Below, one piece after another: positions 39,801 through 53,024 of a DNA stretch of 64,000 nt. This DNA comes from Setaria digitata. Lineage: Eukaryota > Nematoda > Chromadorea > Rhabditida > Setariidae. How positions within the stretch are numbered: position 1 is the stretch's first letter; every line of letters starts with the position of its first letter. The notes beneath the pieces were generated by a model. The model was not told where the DNA came from and did not search any database. It saw only the letters and a program-made list of their open reading frames with translations. Both the position numbers and the translations under genes were made by a program. The stretch is from positions 1 to 64,000 of the forward strand of contig RCAB01000059.1 in the NCBI GenBank assembly GCA_003640385.1, read 5' to 3'.

Positions 39801-42800
39801 ATATCAGTATCAGCAAATGGTAATGTAATGATAAACAAGACGGATCAGACTTATGGTTCGTTTTCAGAAAAAATACCGAGGCAGATTGATGAAACAAGAA
39901 GCTATGCTTATTATGAGCAAATAAAGTCGAAAAGTCCAAGTTGTATAATAAATTAAGCAGTATTCATCCAAATATTATAATCAAGAATTTTTATAATTAT
40001 CATCATTGTGAGGGGTCATCGAATATATCACCGAATCGTGATTGAGCTATAGTAGTCTTTTTTTCTCTTTTTTTTCAGAGACTTTCTGGCTTACCTGAAA
40101 ACTATTGCACCTTACCAACGTATTTAAATACCAAGTGGAAGGAATAAGCAAACAGGTGGTTGAGTAAATGGGAAGGGACGCGTTTTATCTTGGAAAGGTC
40201 ACTACTGACCTTCTTCTGCACTCCTATCGTAGTCCCGCTGGTTTTTGACTTGACAAATATTTAAAATCGTGTCGAAGTTCAACTTTTTAACAACTTTCTT
40301 GACTTCTTTTAATTTAAATTCAACTATTTTATGCTATTCATGTTTGATTTACAACTTAACAGGCTAAAGAGAAGAGGAAGGTAGAAGGCGGGAGTCTTCC
40401 TTATCTAATGATCTGAGGAGTTATCAACAGATTACATTACTAGGGTTTTCCCAAGTATCTTTGGAGCCAAGTTCTTGCGCACGTAGTTCCGCTATTGCTC
40501 TATTTGAATATATGCTTCTTACCATTCTTGAATTTTTCTTTTCTTTGGGTTTTAAAAACCGTAGTTTTAATGTCTGCTCAAATTATTTAGTTCTTCGTTG
40601 TTTTTTTCCAGGTTAAACGTGACTGCGTTTCAATCTTACAAGAATTCGGAATTGATTGGCCAGAACCGCTAAATTGCAGTCGTTTTCCCGAAGCACCGAA
40701 TCTCTGCATGAAACCAACCAACGACCAGAATAGTTATCTGGGACCGCAGTAAGTCTGTCTATTTCATTCGGGATAATAAAGCCTTCATCATTGCTCAGAA
40801 ATAATGTACAGTAAAAAAACCTATAGCTTATTCATTGTTGACCTTTTCATCGGCTAAATATTCATTGAAAATTTTTTCACTCTTTACTGTACATTATTTA
40901 TAGTAAATTTTTTTCTTGTCGCAACTGTCCTTCACAGTATTAGCACATATTTCGAGCCTTTTCTGGGACATTCTCGTTATCATCATTTTGATTTGTTTTG
41001 GTCAGCAGTAAGATTTCAAACCAGAAATTCGTGGTTTTTTTTCCTTTTTCTTATCCTAGCTAAAAAAAAGAACCGATATGACCATTATCGTTATATCTTC
41101 ATATTTCATTCGCTCTTCCACCACTAACTTTTGACGTTTTTTATAATAATGCAAGTTTTATGATCGAAATTCTTTTTTTCTAAATTAGAAAGATTCATAT
41201 ATCCATATTCGTTTTTGATTTCAAACATTTAATAACTACACATTTCTCTGACTATTTTGCTTAACTCAACTACAGTTGGTTATTGTTGAGTCATCAGTTA
41301 AACCATTAGTCAGTAGTAGATACCTTTCTTCTTATCAGCCACTTATAAAATNTTCTGACTATTTTGCTTAACTCAACTACAGTTGGTTATTGTTGAGTCA
41401 TCAATTAAACCATTAGTCAGTAGTAGATACCTTTCTTCTTATCAGCCACTTATAAAATACAATGTGTTTCCAAGACAATTATCATGCTAATTCCCATAAA
41501 GTAAAGGTACGTTTGCAACTGCATGTTCAACTGATGCCGAACTTTTGCTATGCCTTCTATTTACGGCTTACTTTTTCTAAGTTACGTTACAACCACTACT
41601 GCTATTCAATTAATGATTATCATGGATGTAAGAACTTTACCTTGATTGTAAAGGACGCGATGTGGTGCGGTGAGTTTTTGAGATGTGTAAGATTAATCTG
41701 TGTTAGGCTTGCAAATATTCTCAGCGATTACTGCTGGATCTATGGAATAGTTCCAAGTCGGTATATATTGGACCAAGCGATCATGTTTTGTTATTATAAA
41801 CTTTGGTGGTTATGTTACCCTTTTCATGAAGGGTTCTTGTATTGAGTCTTGGAGAACTTATTAACAACATTAAACAACTTTTCCTTAATCAGTGGTGATT
41901 TTCCTGTTCGAGCTGAAGGGAAGAAAAGAATGATGTGCATTTTCACATTTATTTATTTCACTATCACCGTTATCTTTCAGTCAGTTTTACTTTGAATGCT
42001 TCAAGAATGGATATTTCTTTGGACAAAAATGACGTAATTTGAAGTTTGACATAATTTCCACTAGTTAACACTTTAGAAATGCTCGTAAAAGTTAACTATT
42101 TGCACCTGAACATTTTCTGTTTTAAAATAATTCCATCCATGATGCAGTAAAATTGTTTTTATCAGTTCTTATTCATCTTTATTTGGTATGATTATCTCGT
42201 CGGAATTAGAGAAATCGATGGGATTAGTATGAAAGTTCTTCAGCTTCATAAAAGGTTGCCTTGGCCTAACCTCCTCTTCCGTTAGCTTTCCCTCTTGGTA
42301 TCATCACCTTCAAATTGAAATACAGTTTTTCTTGCAAAATATTAATAATATGGTAATAGTATAGAAAAAAGGTTACACCAAAAAATTCTAATAATTGTAT
42401 CTCTTTCTTGTTTAGTTTAGCTTGATTGTTACTCCAGAATTCTAATATCCAGTGTATATTTAGACCGTCTTCGTTATTGTAGGGAAATCAGGCTGTTCTG
42501 ATTACTGCTGCAGCAAATTTTGTTAACGCCAGAAAAAATAAATTGTTTTTAGACAGCTTGATACGGATCATCGGGAGCCAGTAACAAGTCTGGAAGACCG
42601 GATATTTTCTAAAACGATGACATCCTGTCCACATGATTTGGTTAACTTAGATCCTACTGATCGTCGCGGTTTGTGCGTTTTTCAATGCAATCGTGAAGGA
42701 ATGTTCGATGTTTCCAAAAAGGAATTTGCTCGATTCTGGATGCTTTTATGGGCTTCTATCAATCTCGGTGTTACCGCTTTCACCGTTCTTACATTTATTA

Positions 42801-45800
42801 TTGACCGACAACGTTTCCGTTTTCCTGAAAGGTTAGTTAATATTTCTTGCAGAACTCAAATTTTCTGGATCTACAGATCGTTGAAAGTTACTTTAAGTGA
42901 TCCCTGTAATGACTTGAACTTAGAAATCCTTGAATTTTTCTCGAAGGTTTGGGTAATGCATTATATTGCATTATATCCCATCTCTCATCACCTTTTTCCT
43001 CTTCATCAATTTCATCTTCAGAATGGTCAATAAATAACGATTTGGGTATCTGAATTTGTGTCAGGATAGTACCATTTCATGGATTGTTGTTTGAATCCTT
43101 CTTCTTCTATTATCCCTAGCATGTTGTACTAGCTTCATTAAACAAGTGAAATTGCAAGAAAAAAGACGATTTAGCTTATTTTTTTTTTTGTTGATTCTCT
43201 TGTGTGATGAGAAAAAAGTCATTTCTATTAATTTTGCTCTGGAAGCAAAAAAGGTATCTTTAAAACCTTTTAGAAATTATTGGTTTGGGTAGTTATTTTA
43301 TGAAAGTTTTTTGCCGAGTGAAAACTATGAAGATTGCAATTTTTGATTGTTTGTCAAAATTATCATGAAATTTTACCTTAACTCTTTAAAAATTTGCTAG
43401 GGAATAGGTGTTTTTTGATACCTTCTACAGGTTTGTTTAAAGAATTTTAACTATATAAACCTTAGAATTAATTCGACTTCTATGGAATTCACTGAGTTTT
43501 TTGAAATTTACTGCTTTAGCCATTGCAGATGTTAACCTTAGAGAAATGATCAAATGATTTCTGAGGCTTCTGGATTTATTTATTAGTCATGTCAGAGTCT
43601 CTGTTACTGGGATAACTTAAGCGACAGATTTCTCATCGTCATCATTCTGTGCTGATAATGGAGTGGTGTGATAGATGAATTCAGTACAAAAAAAAAAAAC
43701 TGAAATACTGCTTATGCGATGATTGACTGTACTATTCTGCTGGTGGCAAATTTCAATGAGTCACAACAAATTTCGATTAAAATTTTTTCTTAACATATTG
43801 TTTTATGATTTTAATCGTGGATGATTACTTTGTAGTATAATAGTAGCTCAATGGAGTATGGAGTTAATATGTAGAACTAATAAACAGAGAGTTGCTTGCA
43901 GGCGGCAAGAAAAAAGGAATTACTAGACTTTCAGGAATGAACTATGAACATCACTTTTGAAATGCCGCACCAGCTAGGACAGACGTACACATACACACTC
44001 ACACAGATAGCAAAGGGTTTTCAAACAATGACAGATGATTCTTGAAAGGTGTGCAGAAATTATGGTTATTGCCTGTGCTGCTCTTTACTGGAAACACTCC
44101 CCGTTTCCCCGCTCCCTCAGAATCCTGCTCCGTCGTTCCGATTTCTTTCGGCAGCTGATCATGACAAGCAGTAATTAACAAAATGTACGAAGACAATGCT
44201 CTGGCAGGACATAATACACTCCCAAGTACTGTCGGTAATTATTAGAGGGGAAGTCTCATCTTTTCAGAGGCCATTCTCTCTTTACTTTCATCTCACTTAA
44301 ATTTGAGAAATTATCCTGTCGAAATCTTATATCGATGCATTTATTTCAATAAAGATGACTCTTTGTCGGATTCATTTCAAGTTTAAAAACAAGTCAAGTA
44401 TAACATTAGCAATTTAGCGCTTTATTATCTTAAAACTTAATCATCAAATAATCATATGCTGGTATAACCTACCAGGTGTCAGTCTTAAGGGACTTATTAT
44501 ACCGTTAATTAGAAAAATATTATGAAATTTGAACGAATAACTTCAGCCAGGGGGGTTGTTGCATAAAGTTTTTTTATTCGTGCTATTGTGTACATTTCTT
44601 TTCAAGTTGCTCTTTAAATCTCATTTTTGAATTTTTTTTTTTTTTTTTACTTTCATATCCTGCCTTGTCCAGGTCCCATTTTCACTTTTCAGGTCAATAT
44701 TCTACCTCTCAGCTTGTTATATGCTTTTCTCATTGGCTCCCTTAAGTCGAGCAATTTTCCCTTATGAACGGATTGTCTGTGACAAATTGCCAACTGGACA
44801 AACATTCCTCATCGTTGGGACATTGGACAACACATCCTGTGTCGTCTCCTTCATTCTTACCTATTACTTTTCCGTTGCAAGCAGTCTGTGGTGGCTTATG
44901 CTCACATTTACATGGTTCGTGCTTTTCTTTGACATTTCATAATATTATTGTGCCTTTTATAAAAACTTAATACAGTAAAATGACTGGCGATGTAATAGTA
45001 TAAATAGTAATAGTTGAAATTAGTACAAAGAAAAAGGAAAAAAAAAAAAAATGAAATGAAACATTCGTCAAGATCCTGTTTCAATTCCGAAAATGTCACC
45101 ACTTAAAATCGTAATCGTTGAGATAAACAAAAAGTTATTCGCATCTTCCATTATTTTATGCTTGTTCAGTCTTGAGAATCATTAAGATCTTCATCTCTGT
45201 AATGAATAAAAGAAGAAGAATGTTTTTCAAACTGATTACATATATTTTCGAAAGGTGAAAGTATCTGTCTTGTGAAATGGGATTTACGAAATAAAGCAAT
45301 GCAAGTTCAGTTCACTTTCATAGTTTTATCGGATTATGGCGTAATTAATTACTCCTTTATTCGTACTTTATTTTAAAGCACTGCGATTCAGACAGTTGGT
45401 TTAAAAAATCCAAAATTTAATGGGCCATCCCATTACTAAATTAGATATGAAATCACTTAGCGAAGTTTAAAAATATTTATTTTAAACAGTAATTGAATTA
45501 GGATAAAATTCATGTAGAGTGCCTATCTTTCCCTATGCCCAGTCACTGAAGACCGTTTAACTCTTTTTTAATGAATAGCTGGAAAATTTGCCTAATTCTT
45601 TATTTCTTTACTGTAAATGAATTTGTCCTGGAGGATGAAATCGAAGAAATTAGAACATTTAAATTCTCATTTGAAATTACATTCATTTTAGTTCCATCAA
45701 AAAGCCACCTAAGCATCTTTCATTGGTCGTTGTTTTTTTTTCTTGCAATATTTTTTAATCATTCGTTGGTTAGGGCATAATGTTAAATGGATAAAAATAA

Positions 45801-47155
45801 ACCTCATAGCGAAGATTTATTGTTGTCATTTATTATACAATTTACCTTTTATGATTTTGTTGAAAGTAATGAGGAAATTATGAAGATTATGAAAAAGGTA
45901 AAATATCGAGATGAGATTTTACAGTTGCAGAACTGGCGAAAAATGGATAACATTTTTCCAGAGACTTATTTTGTTTTGGTTTGAAGAAAAAATTTTAAAT
46001 TATTGATCACTAACATATTCAAATAAGATTCTTCAGTCATTTGTCGATCTATTCGGAAGTTAACACTAATGGATGAAGGCAAACAGAATTTCGAATTATG
46101 TGTCATTATTAGGAAGCTGGAATCCTATAATAAATATTTTATAATAATTATTTAGGAAAGGGAAAAGAACATTGGTACGATACATTGGTGAAAGTAAGAG
46201 TCGATTTGGTCTTTAATTTATAGGCAAGCTGATGTGAAAGAAAGAAGTCATAATTATGTTTAGAGTACGAAATTTTAGGTATCTCTCAGCTGCCCGTAAG
46301 TGGGTTCCAGAAGGTATCGATGCATGGAGCAGTTATCTTCATTTGGTTGCTTGGGCACTTCCAGCAATGTTGACCATTGCAGTGCTTACCACTCATAAGG
46401 TTGTCTTTCAAATCTGTTAAATTTCTTTCCTTGGCAAGCACTGCCTCAGAAGTAGAATATGTGATGCTAATTCTATGATGGATTTGCATCAGAACAATCT
46501 GCCACATGTCATGAAGCAATTAGTCAACTTGAAGCAGACGAACGATAACTATTTAGGCCATCAGTTTTTCATCAAAAATAATGTTTGGAGCTGAAGTGAG
46601 GAATAGTGTTGTCTGGAACCGTTTAAGACAATAAACTGCTTGCTGCTTTTTGTTTGAGAACCATCGAGACATATAATCAAGGTCATATTTGAGCATATAT
46701 ATGAATATTCATTTCGACTTGATTATTTATCATTTTCATCTGTCACAACCATTTCCATTTATTTTATGGTTCCAATGAAGTTTTAGTTCCCTTTATGACA
46801 ATCATCAAGCAAAAGAATATTTATGTTTAATTGCGTGACTATTGAATTTTCCATTCCTGAAGATCAGTGGTCCACTCATGTAAGTAATATCGATTCATCA
46901 CTTTTTTTTTTTGCAAAATTTAGAATTTTTTATAGGTAGATGCAAACGAATTGACAGGTTTATGTTCAGTTGGTAATGCTGATCCATGGGCTTTATTTGG
47001 CTTTATTATTATACCGAAGTTGATTTTTGCTGTGGTTGGTAGCTGTTTGATTGTAGCTGGTTTCTCGAGTATGTGTCGAGAACGTGATTCCTTCAGGAGA
47101 CGAGTAGGTTCCACCCTTAAATAACCCAGTACTTTAGTTTGAAATTTCAAAGTTG

Positions 47156-47186
<31 letters not shown>

Positions 47187-49248
47187 CTTCATTCTTTGAG
47201 CTGTTGCGTTATGGATTCTGTCTCATTTTCATTGTCATGTTTTTGTAATATAGAACTTTTATTTTAAAAAATTAATTCAAATTGATTAGGAGAATATGAA
47301 TATGTAGAAAAAATAAAGTTTTCCATATACCACACATCATTTTTGGTTCTAAAATATATTATGGTTTCAAAAGTCTTTTTTTTTCCAGATAGGAAATTAA
47401 TAAAAACCTTCATGATTTACCGCATTACTATTTGAAATTTATGAAAAATTTTTTGCATTTTTGTAGTCGATGAAAAAGTACTTTTTGTTAACAAAATATT
47501 TTCTACAGCTGGATTCTAATTCTGAGGTTAGAACCATTAAATTCCTGAAACCTCTACAATGACCAGTAATTTGTTTACAACAGTAATTATTTTTCATCAA
47601 TTTTTTCTGCAGTATACAAATGAGTCTGCTTGTTTTCTTAAGGATTTTTCTACATTGACACATCATCCACTGAAATCGATAAATGGAACCGGAAAATTCG
47701 AATTCTTTTTTTTTTAAATAGATGTTTAAAGAATTCGAAAATTTTTTTTCTAATCTCAGCCATTTTTCTCGTCATAAGTTCAATACGAAGGTAAAAAACG
47801 AACGGTGAGAAGACTATGAGAGTAAACGTTGATTGTTCCGATAGATTTAGAAAATTGAAGTATCTGATAGATGCGATTATTGACTAAGTGATAAACTATT
47901 TAGTGATTGAATTGGACAGAATAAAATTAAGCCGAAATTGCAAGATCTTTTGAAGACTTTTAGTTTAATGCATCCGGCAAACTTTGTTGAAGTATCGTAA
48001 AATTATGGAGCAGATTTTTTTATTCTACGATAAGGCAGTGTGCCAGTCAATGTTTTTTAAAATTAAACTTAGTGCCATATAAAAATAAGCAACTGTCAGC
48101 AAGCATTATTTTAGGCAAATTCATTTGTAATTTATTAATTAAAATTTCATATGAATAAAGATAATTTTAACAGGGAACAGATACATCGAAGTTGGAGAAA
48201 CTAATGGTGAAAATGGGTATCTTTAGTGCGCTTTACATAATCCCAGCTATAACAATAATTATTTGCGATAGTTATCATATGTTCATTTTAATGCAATGGC
48301 ATCCAGCAACTATTGCTTGCAAATTGCATGGTGGAGTCGAAAAAGGCCATTGTAAAAGGCCTCCATTACCACAGGCAAGTGAAATTATCGAAATAAAAAT
48401 GAAACTATTCACGAAAGACTTAGTTTGCTTTGAAATTTTTTTACAAACGGGAGAGGTGACATTTCACTTTACGCAAAATTTTGGCTTCATTAAGATAGGT
48501 AAACATATACTTCTACATATGAATTTGCCGTAGTTTTTTGTCAGGAATATGAATTCTGATTCTGTAGGTATATAGGATGTAAACTTTCCATCTGAAACAT
48601 TTCAAATCAAAACTGTTAGTCATATTATCATTTAGGGGAAACAGACAAACGTTCGTATAATAAGGAGGCATTTGCTTCATGACATACATATGTTTAGAAG
48701 ATGTGCACAGAGCTATCCTAAGGGAAAATATTTCTTTCAAACTAATGAAAATATGTGAAAATTTGCGTAATTGTTGTAAACTGGTTGAGTAATGATAATA
48801 AGGATGGATTATGAGGAGGAAGTTAAATTCATTGACAAACTGTAGAGTATTTGTTTTTTGTTATCAAAGATTATATTTTTAGGTTGAATTATATTTTTTG
48901 AATATATTCATGTCATTGGTAATTGGAATTTCAACAGGAATGTGGACTGTTTCGTCGAAAACATTCCATTCATGGCAGCGAGCCATTTGTTGCGGTCTTT
49001 GTTCCGCAGCGCCTGCCAAATATAGTTCCGGTGGCGGAATAGGTAATTCATTGACTAATTCCGTAACTTTGGCCGTAGCTGGAGCAGCCAATCGACCACT
49101 GATTCCGGTGGCAAATCCACCACCCGTTCCGCCTCCGCATCATCATTACATGCCAATGACCATATCTTCCTTACCGCCGGGCCATGTTACTGCAGCACAA
49201 AACGTCGTTTCTGCTACTGCCTCATGGAAGCAGTCGAAACTTATGTAA
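36896..49248 (+). CDS. Frizzled Wnt receptor, 619 aa, ten exons
   Basis: Plasma-membrane Wnt receptor. Exons: 36896-37009, 37176-37280, 37520-37666, 40612-40748, 42553-42831, 44693-44914, 46279-46399, 46936-47103, 48174-48374 and 48883-49248, all in phase. Residues 1-33 are a signal peptide (FSLLLLFLLCTTQ core). Residues about 44-155 are the cysteine-rich Wnt-binding domain with all ten cysteines (RCEPIEIPLCKDI, FFICSVFAPMC, VKRDCVSILQEFG). Seven membrane segments follow, from FWMLLWASINLGVTAF to LNIFMSLVIGISTGMW. Right after TM7 is KTFHSW (524-529), the KTxxxW motif that binds Dishevelled. The tail is Ala-, Pro- and His-rich and ends SKLM, not a classic PDZ ligand. The CRD and the linker to TM1 look closest to the Fz4/9/10 class; which worm paralogue (lin-17, mig-1, mom-5) is not decided. 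The last intron appears to use a GC donor. AATAAA lies at 49492-49497. Confidence 0.95.
37667..40611 (+). other. Frizzled intron 3 (2.9 kb)
   Basis: A GTACGT donor and a TTTTTTTCCAG acceptor bound this intron. It contains short TA and poly(T) runs and no supported exon. The minus-strand and plus-strand ORFs inside are under 70 codons and not convincing. Confidence 0.6.
40799..40899. repeat. 17-bp perfect inverted repeat in frizzled intron 4
   Basis: AAATAATGTACAGTAAA (40799-40815) is the exact reverse complement of positions 40883-40899, with a 67-base spacer. It begins 51 bases after the exon 4 donor. The transcript could fold here. It could be a tiny non-autonomous element, but no flanking target-site duplication is obvious. 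Confidence 0.75.
41247..41458. repeat. 105-bp near-identical tandem duplication around a single N
   Basis: Positions 41247-41351 and 41354-41458 are identical except for one G/A difference (CATCAGTTAA versus CATCAATTAA). They are separated by N at 41352 and a T. A one-base gap exactly between duplicated ends is what results when two overlapping contigs are joined without collapsing the overlap. It lies inside frizzled intron 4 and does not affect coding exons. Confidence 0.9.
47161..47186. repeat. (AT)13 microsatellite
   Basis: A pure AT dinucleotide run in frizzled intron 8, 58 bases after the exon 8 donor. Confidence 0.9.
48375..48882 (+). other. Probable GC-AG intron in frizzled
   Basis: Exon 9 matches Frizzled up to RPPLPQ and exon 10 resumes at VELYFLNIF, in phase 0, just before TM7. 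The only boundary that joins these is CACAG|GCAAGTG, a strong donor except for C at the second position, and the acceptor ATATTTTTAG. A later in-frame GT donor (GAG|GTGACA near 48456) would insert about 27 extra residues between TM6 and TM7 and looks less likely. Confidence 0.75.
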
Positions 49249-51785
49249 CATTTCTGCATGAGTTGGCAAGGATTAGTGCTTCATATATAGTTTTGTGTCT
49301 GCAGTTTTCTTTCGTTTCTGAAATTGTCGGTGGATTGAAAGTGTCAAAATAGTTCATCAGAATAATATTCCTACGGTATGGTTTGGTTGGACGTATCAAA
49401 TTTTAAATGCCACTGCATCCCGAGTTGGAGTAAGCTCAGTAGTTAAATTTTTCTGCGAAATGTCTAATGAGGGATAGTCAGCCAGATCAGAAATAAACTA
49501 TTATTAAATTAATTAGCACTTGTAAAGTCGCTAACGCTGATACTATTTTAGTTGAAAAATTAATAGAGAATGTGAAGCATTTGCTTAACTGAGGATTTAT
49601 AATGAAATGGTGAAAAGAATTAAAACTACCTCGATTTGCTTCCAAGCATACTATTATGACAATTTTTCTTCTTCTTTCTTGCTTCATTTTTTTATTGATT
49701 ATATATGCATATTCACATGAAGTAATTCTTTCCTTTTCTATTACTTGAAGTGCCATTGCAATTTGACAGTCCATGACAATATACTCTTTAAGTTCTTCTC
49801 ATCTGTTTTATTTTGGTTGTTGTTGTTGTTGCTGTTGCTATGTTCCAATCGATGGACATTATTTACTTTATTATAGCTGACTCAACTGTACTTATTTAGT
49901 GTGATGGATTACTTATATTAGGATATAATAAAACAGGTAAGGATCTCATCTGAAATGGTGATCGTTTGAGTATCTTTGAAATTTGACGAATTAGAGTTAG
50001 TTCCATTTCATTTGATTATGTGCTCGCAGTGGAAGAAAAAAACTTTTCGAAGTCCCGATTGTACACTATAATTTGTATAAAATGTAGAAGAAAAATTAAA
50101 CTGAGAGCTTTTAAATGTTACTTTTAGTTATCAAACGATTATTTATCCGTTAAATTCGAAAATTGGTAAGCAGATTTATGGAAAGGGATTACTTAAAATC
50201 GAAATGTGTGGAATTATTGGTATATGATTAATCTTTACTGAAATCTTGTTAAAACATCTTGCATATTATTAAGAACGGTCATCATCTTTTGGCCTCATAA
50301 ATGGTTGGAATAATAACTAGTTCGAAAAGTTCTTAAAGTCAAAGAACAAAAGCAGTTTATGTGGGGTTCAATAGGCTGTGAGTCTTAAATAACAGCTTTC
50401 TGACTGTAAAAATTTTATGCGAAGTGTTGTACTTCAGTATTCTATTTAACCGAAAATGTATAAAATAAGGTGTAGCGTGTTGTTCCTGTACTTGAATACG
50501 CTTTTACTACCAGTATACTATTTTTCATTTGATTCTTTCCGTAAGTGATGAAGTTGTGTTACATAATAATTTTAGTGTTACATTTATCACTATTGCCCTA
50601 TACGTTTGATGTTTTGGCGCTCGACACTTGCAAAGTAATAGAAGACATTTTAAATTTCGATCTGATGAGATTTGGAGTTGAAAAGTAAAGGAAATTTTAG
50701 CTAGGATCGAATTAGAAATGTACATTCGAAAATGTTGGAGGTTCCAGGTCTGGTCTATCATCGTCTGCCTGATTTCAAGTTTTTCCATCTTTTGTCATAG
50801 TTTGATTTGTTTTTCACCCTTCTGCTTTGAAATGTTTCCATTTCTACATAATGCTTTAAGTCAATATATTTTGTTCAAGATTACTCGTTTTTTCACTTTT
50901 TTTTTGCAAGACGGAATTTATTAAATATATGAAAAGTAAGAAAGAACTTTTCATTCCCTCTGATTTACATACATCATTAAAAAATGAAAGCCTTTTTGTA
51001 GTCCGCGTTACGGAAAACTTTTTCTTTATTCCTTTAATGTATGAAAGTCAAACTAAGTAGTGGAGGTCAAAGGTCATTTTGGATGAGCGGATTTATCGTG
51101 CACGATACAGCAGCAAAGATCGAGTTTCAGGAAAAGAAGGAAGGATTGTGGAAATTTCCCAGCTGGACGGTGGGGCATTTTTTCTCAGAGGTCCTGGCTG
51201 GCTGGAAAAACTAATGTTGTCTGGTGGTTCATGGTTCAAGTTAGGTAATTTCAACAATCGCTCACATCTATGGTTTCCATGGATGAAAGGAAGCAATTTG
51301 CTGACTTTCGTAATCTTCACTGAAAAAAGGTCAGCTAATAAAGAAGCACTGGATAGCAGTAGAAGATATTTTTTGCCTGAAGACGGAATTCATCCAAGTT
51401 TGGAGTTGAAAGCAACTATTTGAATTCGTATGTTGCAAGTTGCGGAAGTTTCGACTTCTGTGACAAGTGGGGAAGAAACTTTCTTCATTCTACAGTAACT
51501 GAGTTACTGTAAAGTTAATTGCTATCAGTAACATAATGATTTTCCCATTTACGGACAATTGGGCATCATTGCTTTCGAAGCACTTTTCATCGATTTGAAA
51601 TGGAACACAGTGCTCAAAGTGTTGTTTGTATGATTCCCAACTCAACTGAAATCTGAGAATGTAAGGTGAATTTGTTTAAAGGAAGTTCAGGTCAAAGGGC
51701 AAGAAGCATGAGACTTGGCAATTTGTGAACTTCTTGTGACGCAGCAACTCTAAACGTTTAGGCGCTAATCAAATAATGGCTAAAT
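49249..51785. other. Frizzled 3' UTR and intergenic
   Basis: Contains a probable poly(A) signal at 49492-49497 and a (GTT)n-like tract near 49816-49836. A 114-codon plus-strand open frame at 51079-51423 shares its span with a minus-strand open frame. Neither shows a recognised domain, so no gene is called. Confidence 0.45.
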
Positions 51786-53024
51786 TCAGACCTTGCAGCA
51801 AGCTTCGTGGATTGCACGCGACGGAATCAAAAAGAACGTGTCGCTCATCCAGTCCTCCACCGTACGGTTAGCTATCAAATTCACGTAATGTACGTGGCCA
51901 TCGAGGCGTATGCGATAATAGATGAGCAATGAAATCGGTTGCGACCAGTTTGAATCCATATTTAATGAGAATTCCGCTTCCTCGCAATTTATTGACCTGA
52001 ATGAAAACAGCTCAAGACTAAACTTGCTCACTAAGCTATTTCTTCCTTTGATTTGCACTGGATAGTATAAAATTAGTTTTTAAAGAAACGCTTCGGATAT
52101 CTATTTCCCAACCAAAAATTCACTAAGTCAACTCGATCAGCGACAACGTCAACCAGATCAGCAAGGTTTTAACAGTGACGAGACTGCAAACCAAGACTTT
52201 CCCTTTTATGTCGTTAAAATAGACGTAAATGTTCATTATTTACCTGACTTTTAGTGAAACAAGTTTCGGCAGCCAATCTATTTCCGTGTAATTGGTTTTG
52301 ATTAGAAAACTGGGCCTAATCAAGAAAATGGTTGAATAATTGGACCAGAAAGTTCTATAAACTTTTTTGTGGTGAATTTCATAACGTATCATACTCTTGA
52401 AAAGTACCTCATACCACTTTCCACGTATAAAATCACATGCCAGGTAGCCCTGCAAGCACAACTGACACAACCTGACATATAGTTACGAATGGTATTTTAT
52501 CCTTCCGACTTTTCGAGACATGATGGCTATCTGCTGACACAGCAAAACTCTAATAGGATCACCTCATAATTTCTCGGCAAGCTTTTCAATGGACAGTTTA
52601 CGTTACTGGTATTCCAGACTGGTGTCTTCCGGATTGCTAACTGCGATATATATTGTGAAAGAGCTTTCTGGCATCCAATATAATATCCTATGTCAGGGGA
52701 TATTCGATAATTTTTTTGGTAACCCTTTAAAAAATCGCTGAGTTCTGTTAACAAAAATGATACGGTAATCGAAGAAAGAGATATATTTATTATTTGATTC
52801 TTAAATTTTTTTTGAAATCAGCAAAAACGGATTACGCTTTCGTGAAATTTGTATCGAAAATCAACCTTATATTCCAGTTCACAAGTATCCGAGCTACCCA
52901 TTTCATGCCATATAATTTGTACTGTAGGCTCTAAACTTGTAACATGCTTTAAATCACTATTGTAGTCATTTTGCATCTTAGTGGTATGAAACGATCCACA
53001 AGATCGTACTCTTTCTGGGAATAA
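51786..53024 (-). pseudogene. Unrecognised minus-strand exon blocks, possibly a decayed gene
   Basis: Not recognised. In transcript order the blocks 52607-52687, 52408-52449, 52244-52315 and 51786-51996 have good acceptors (CATAG, TTGCAG, GATTAG, TTCAG) and donors (GTAACG, GTACTT, GTAAAT). All join in phase 2. They encode a plausible globular segment with SSFTIYIAVSNPEDTSLEYQ, TWHVILYVESGMRPSF and WMSDTFFLIPSRAIHEACCK before the stop. Upstream the same frame is interrupted: a TGA separates LPKKLSNIP from HRILYWMPES, and block 52866-53024 has two stops in the matching phase but is open in another. Further 5', near 53.2-53.6 kb, more protein-like pieces lie in conflicting frames. Either an inactivated gene, sequence errors or an unresolved gene structure would explain this. 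An alternative phase-0 chain, ending at a stop at 51868, is also open. Confidence 0.4.

Noticed and set aside
45571..45984. Two consecutive plus-strand ORFs in a frizzled intron
   Set aside because: Frizzled exons 6 and 7 join perfectly without them, and no conserved domain or splice logic supports them.
51079..51423. 114-codon plus-strand ORF
   Set aside because: Opposite strand is also open over most of it; no domain recognised and no exon partners found.
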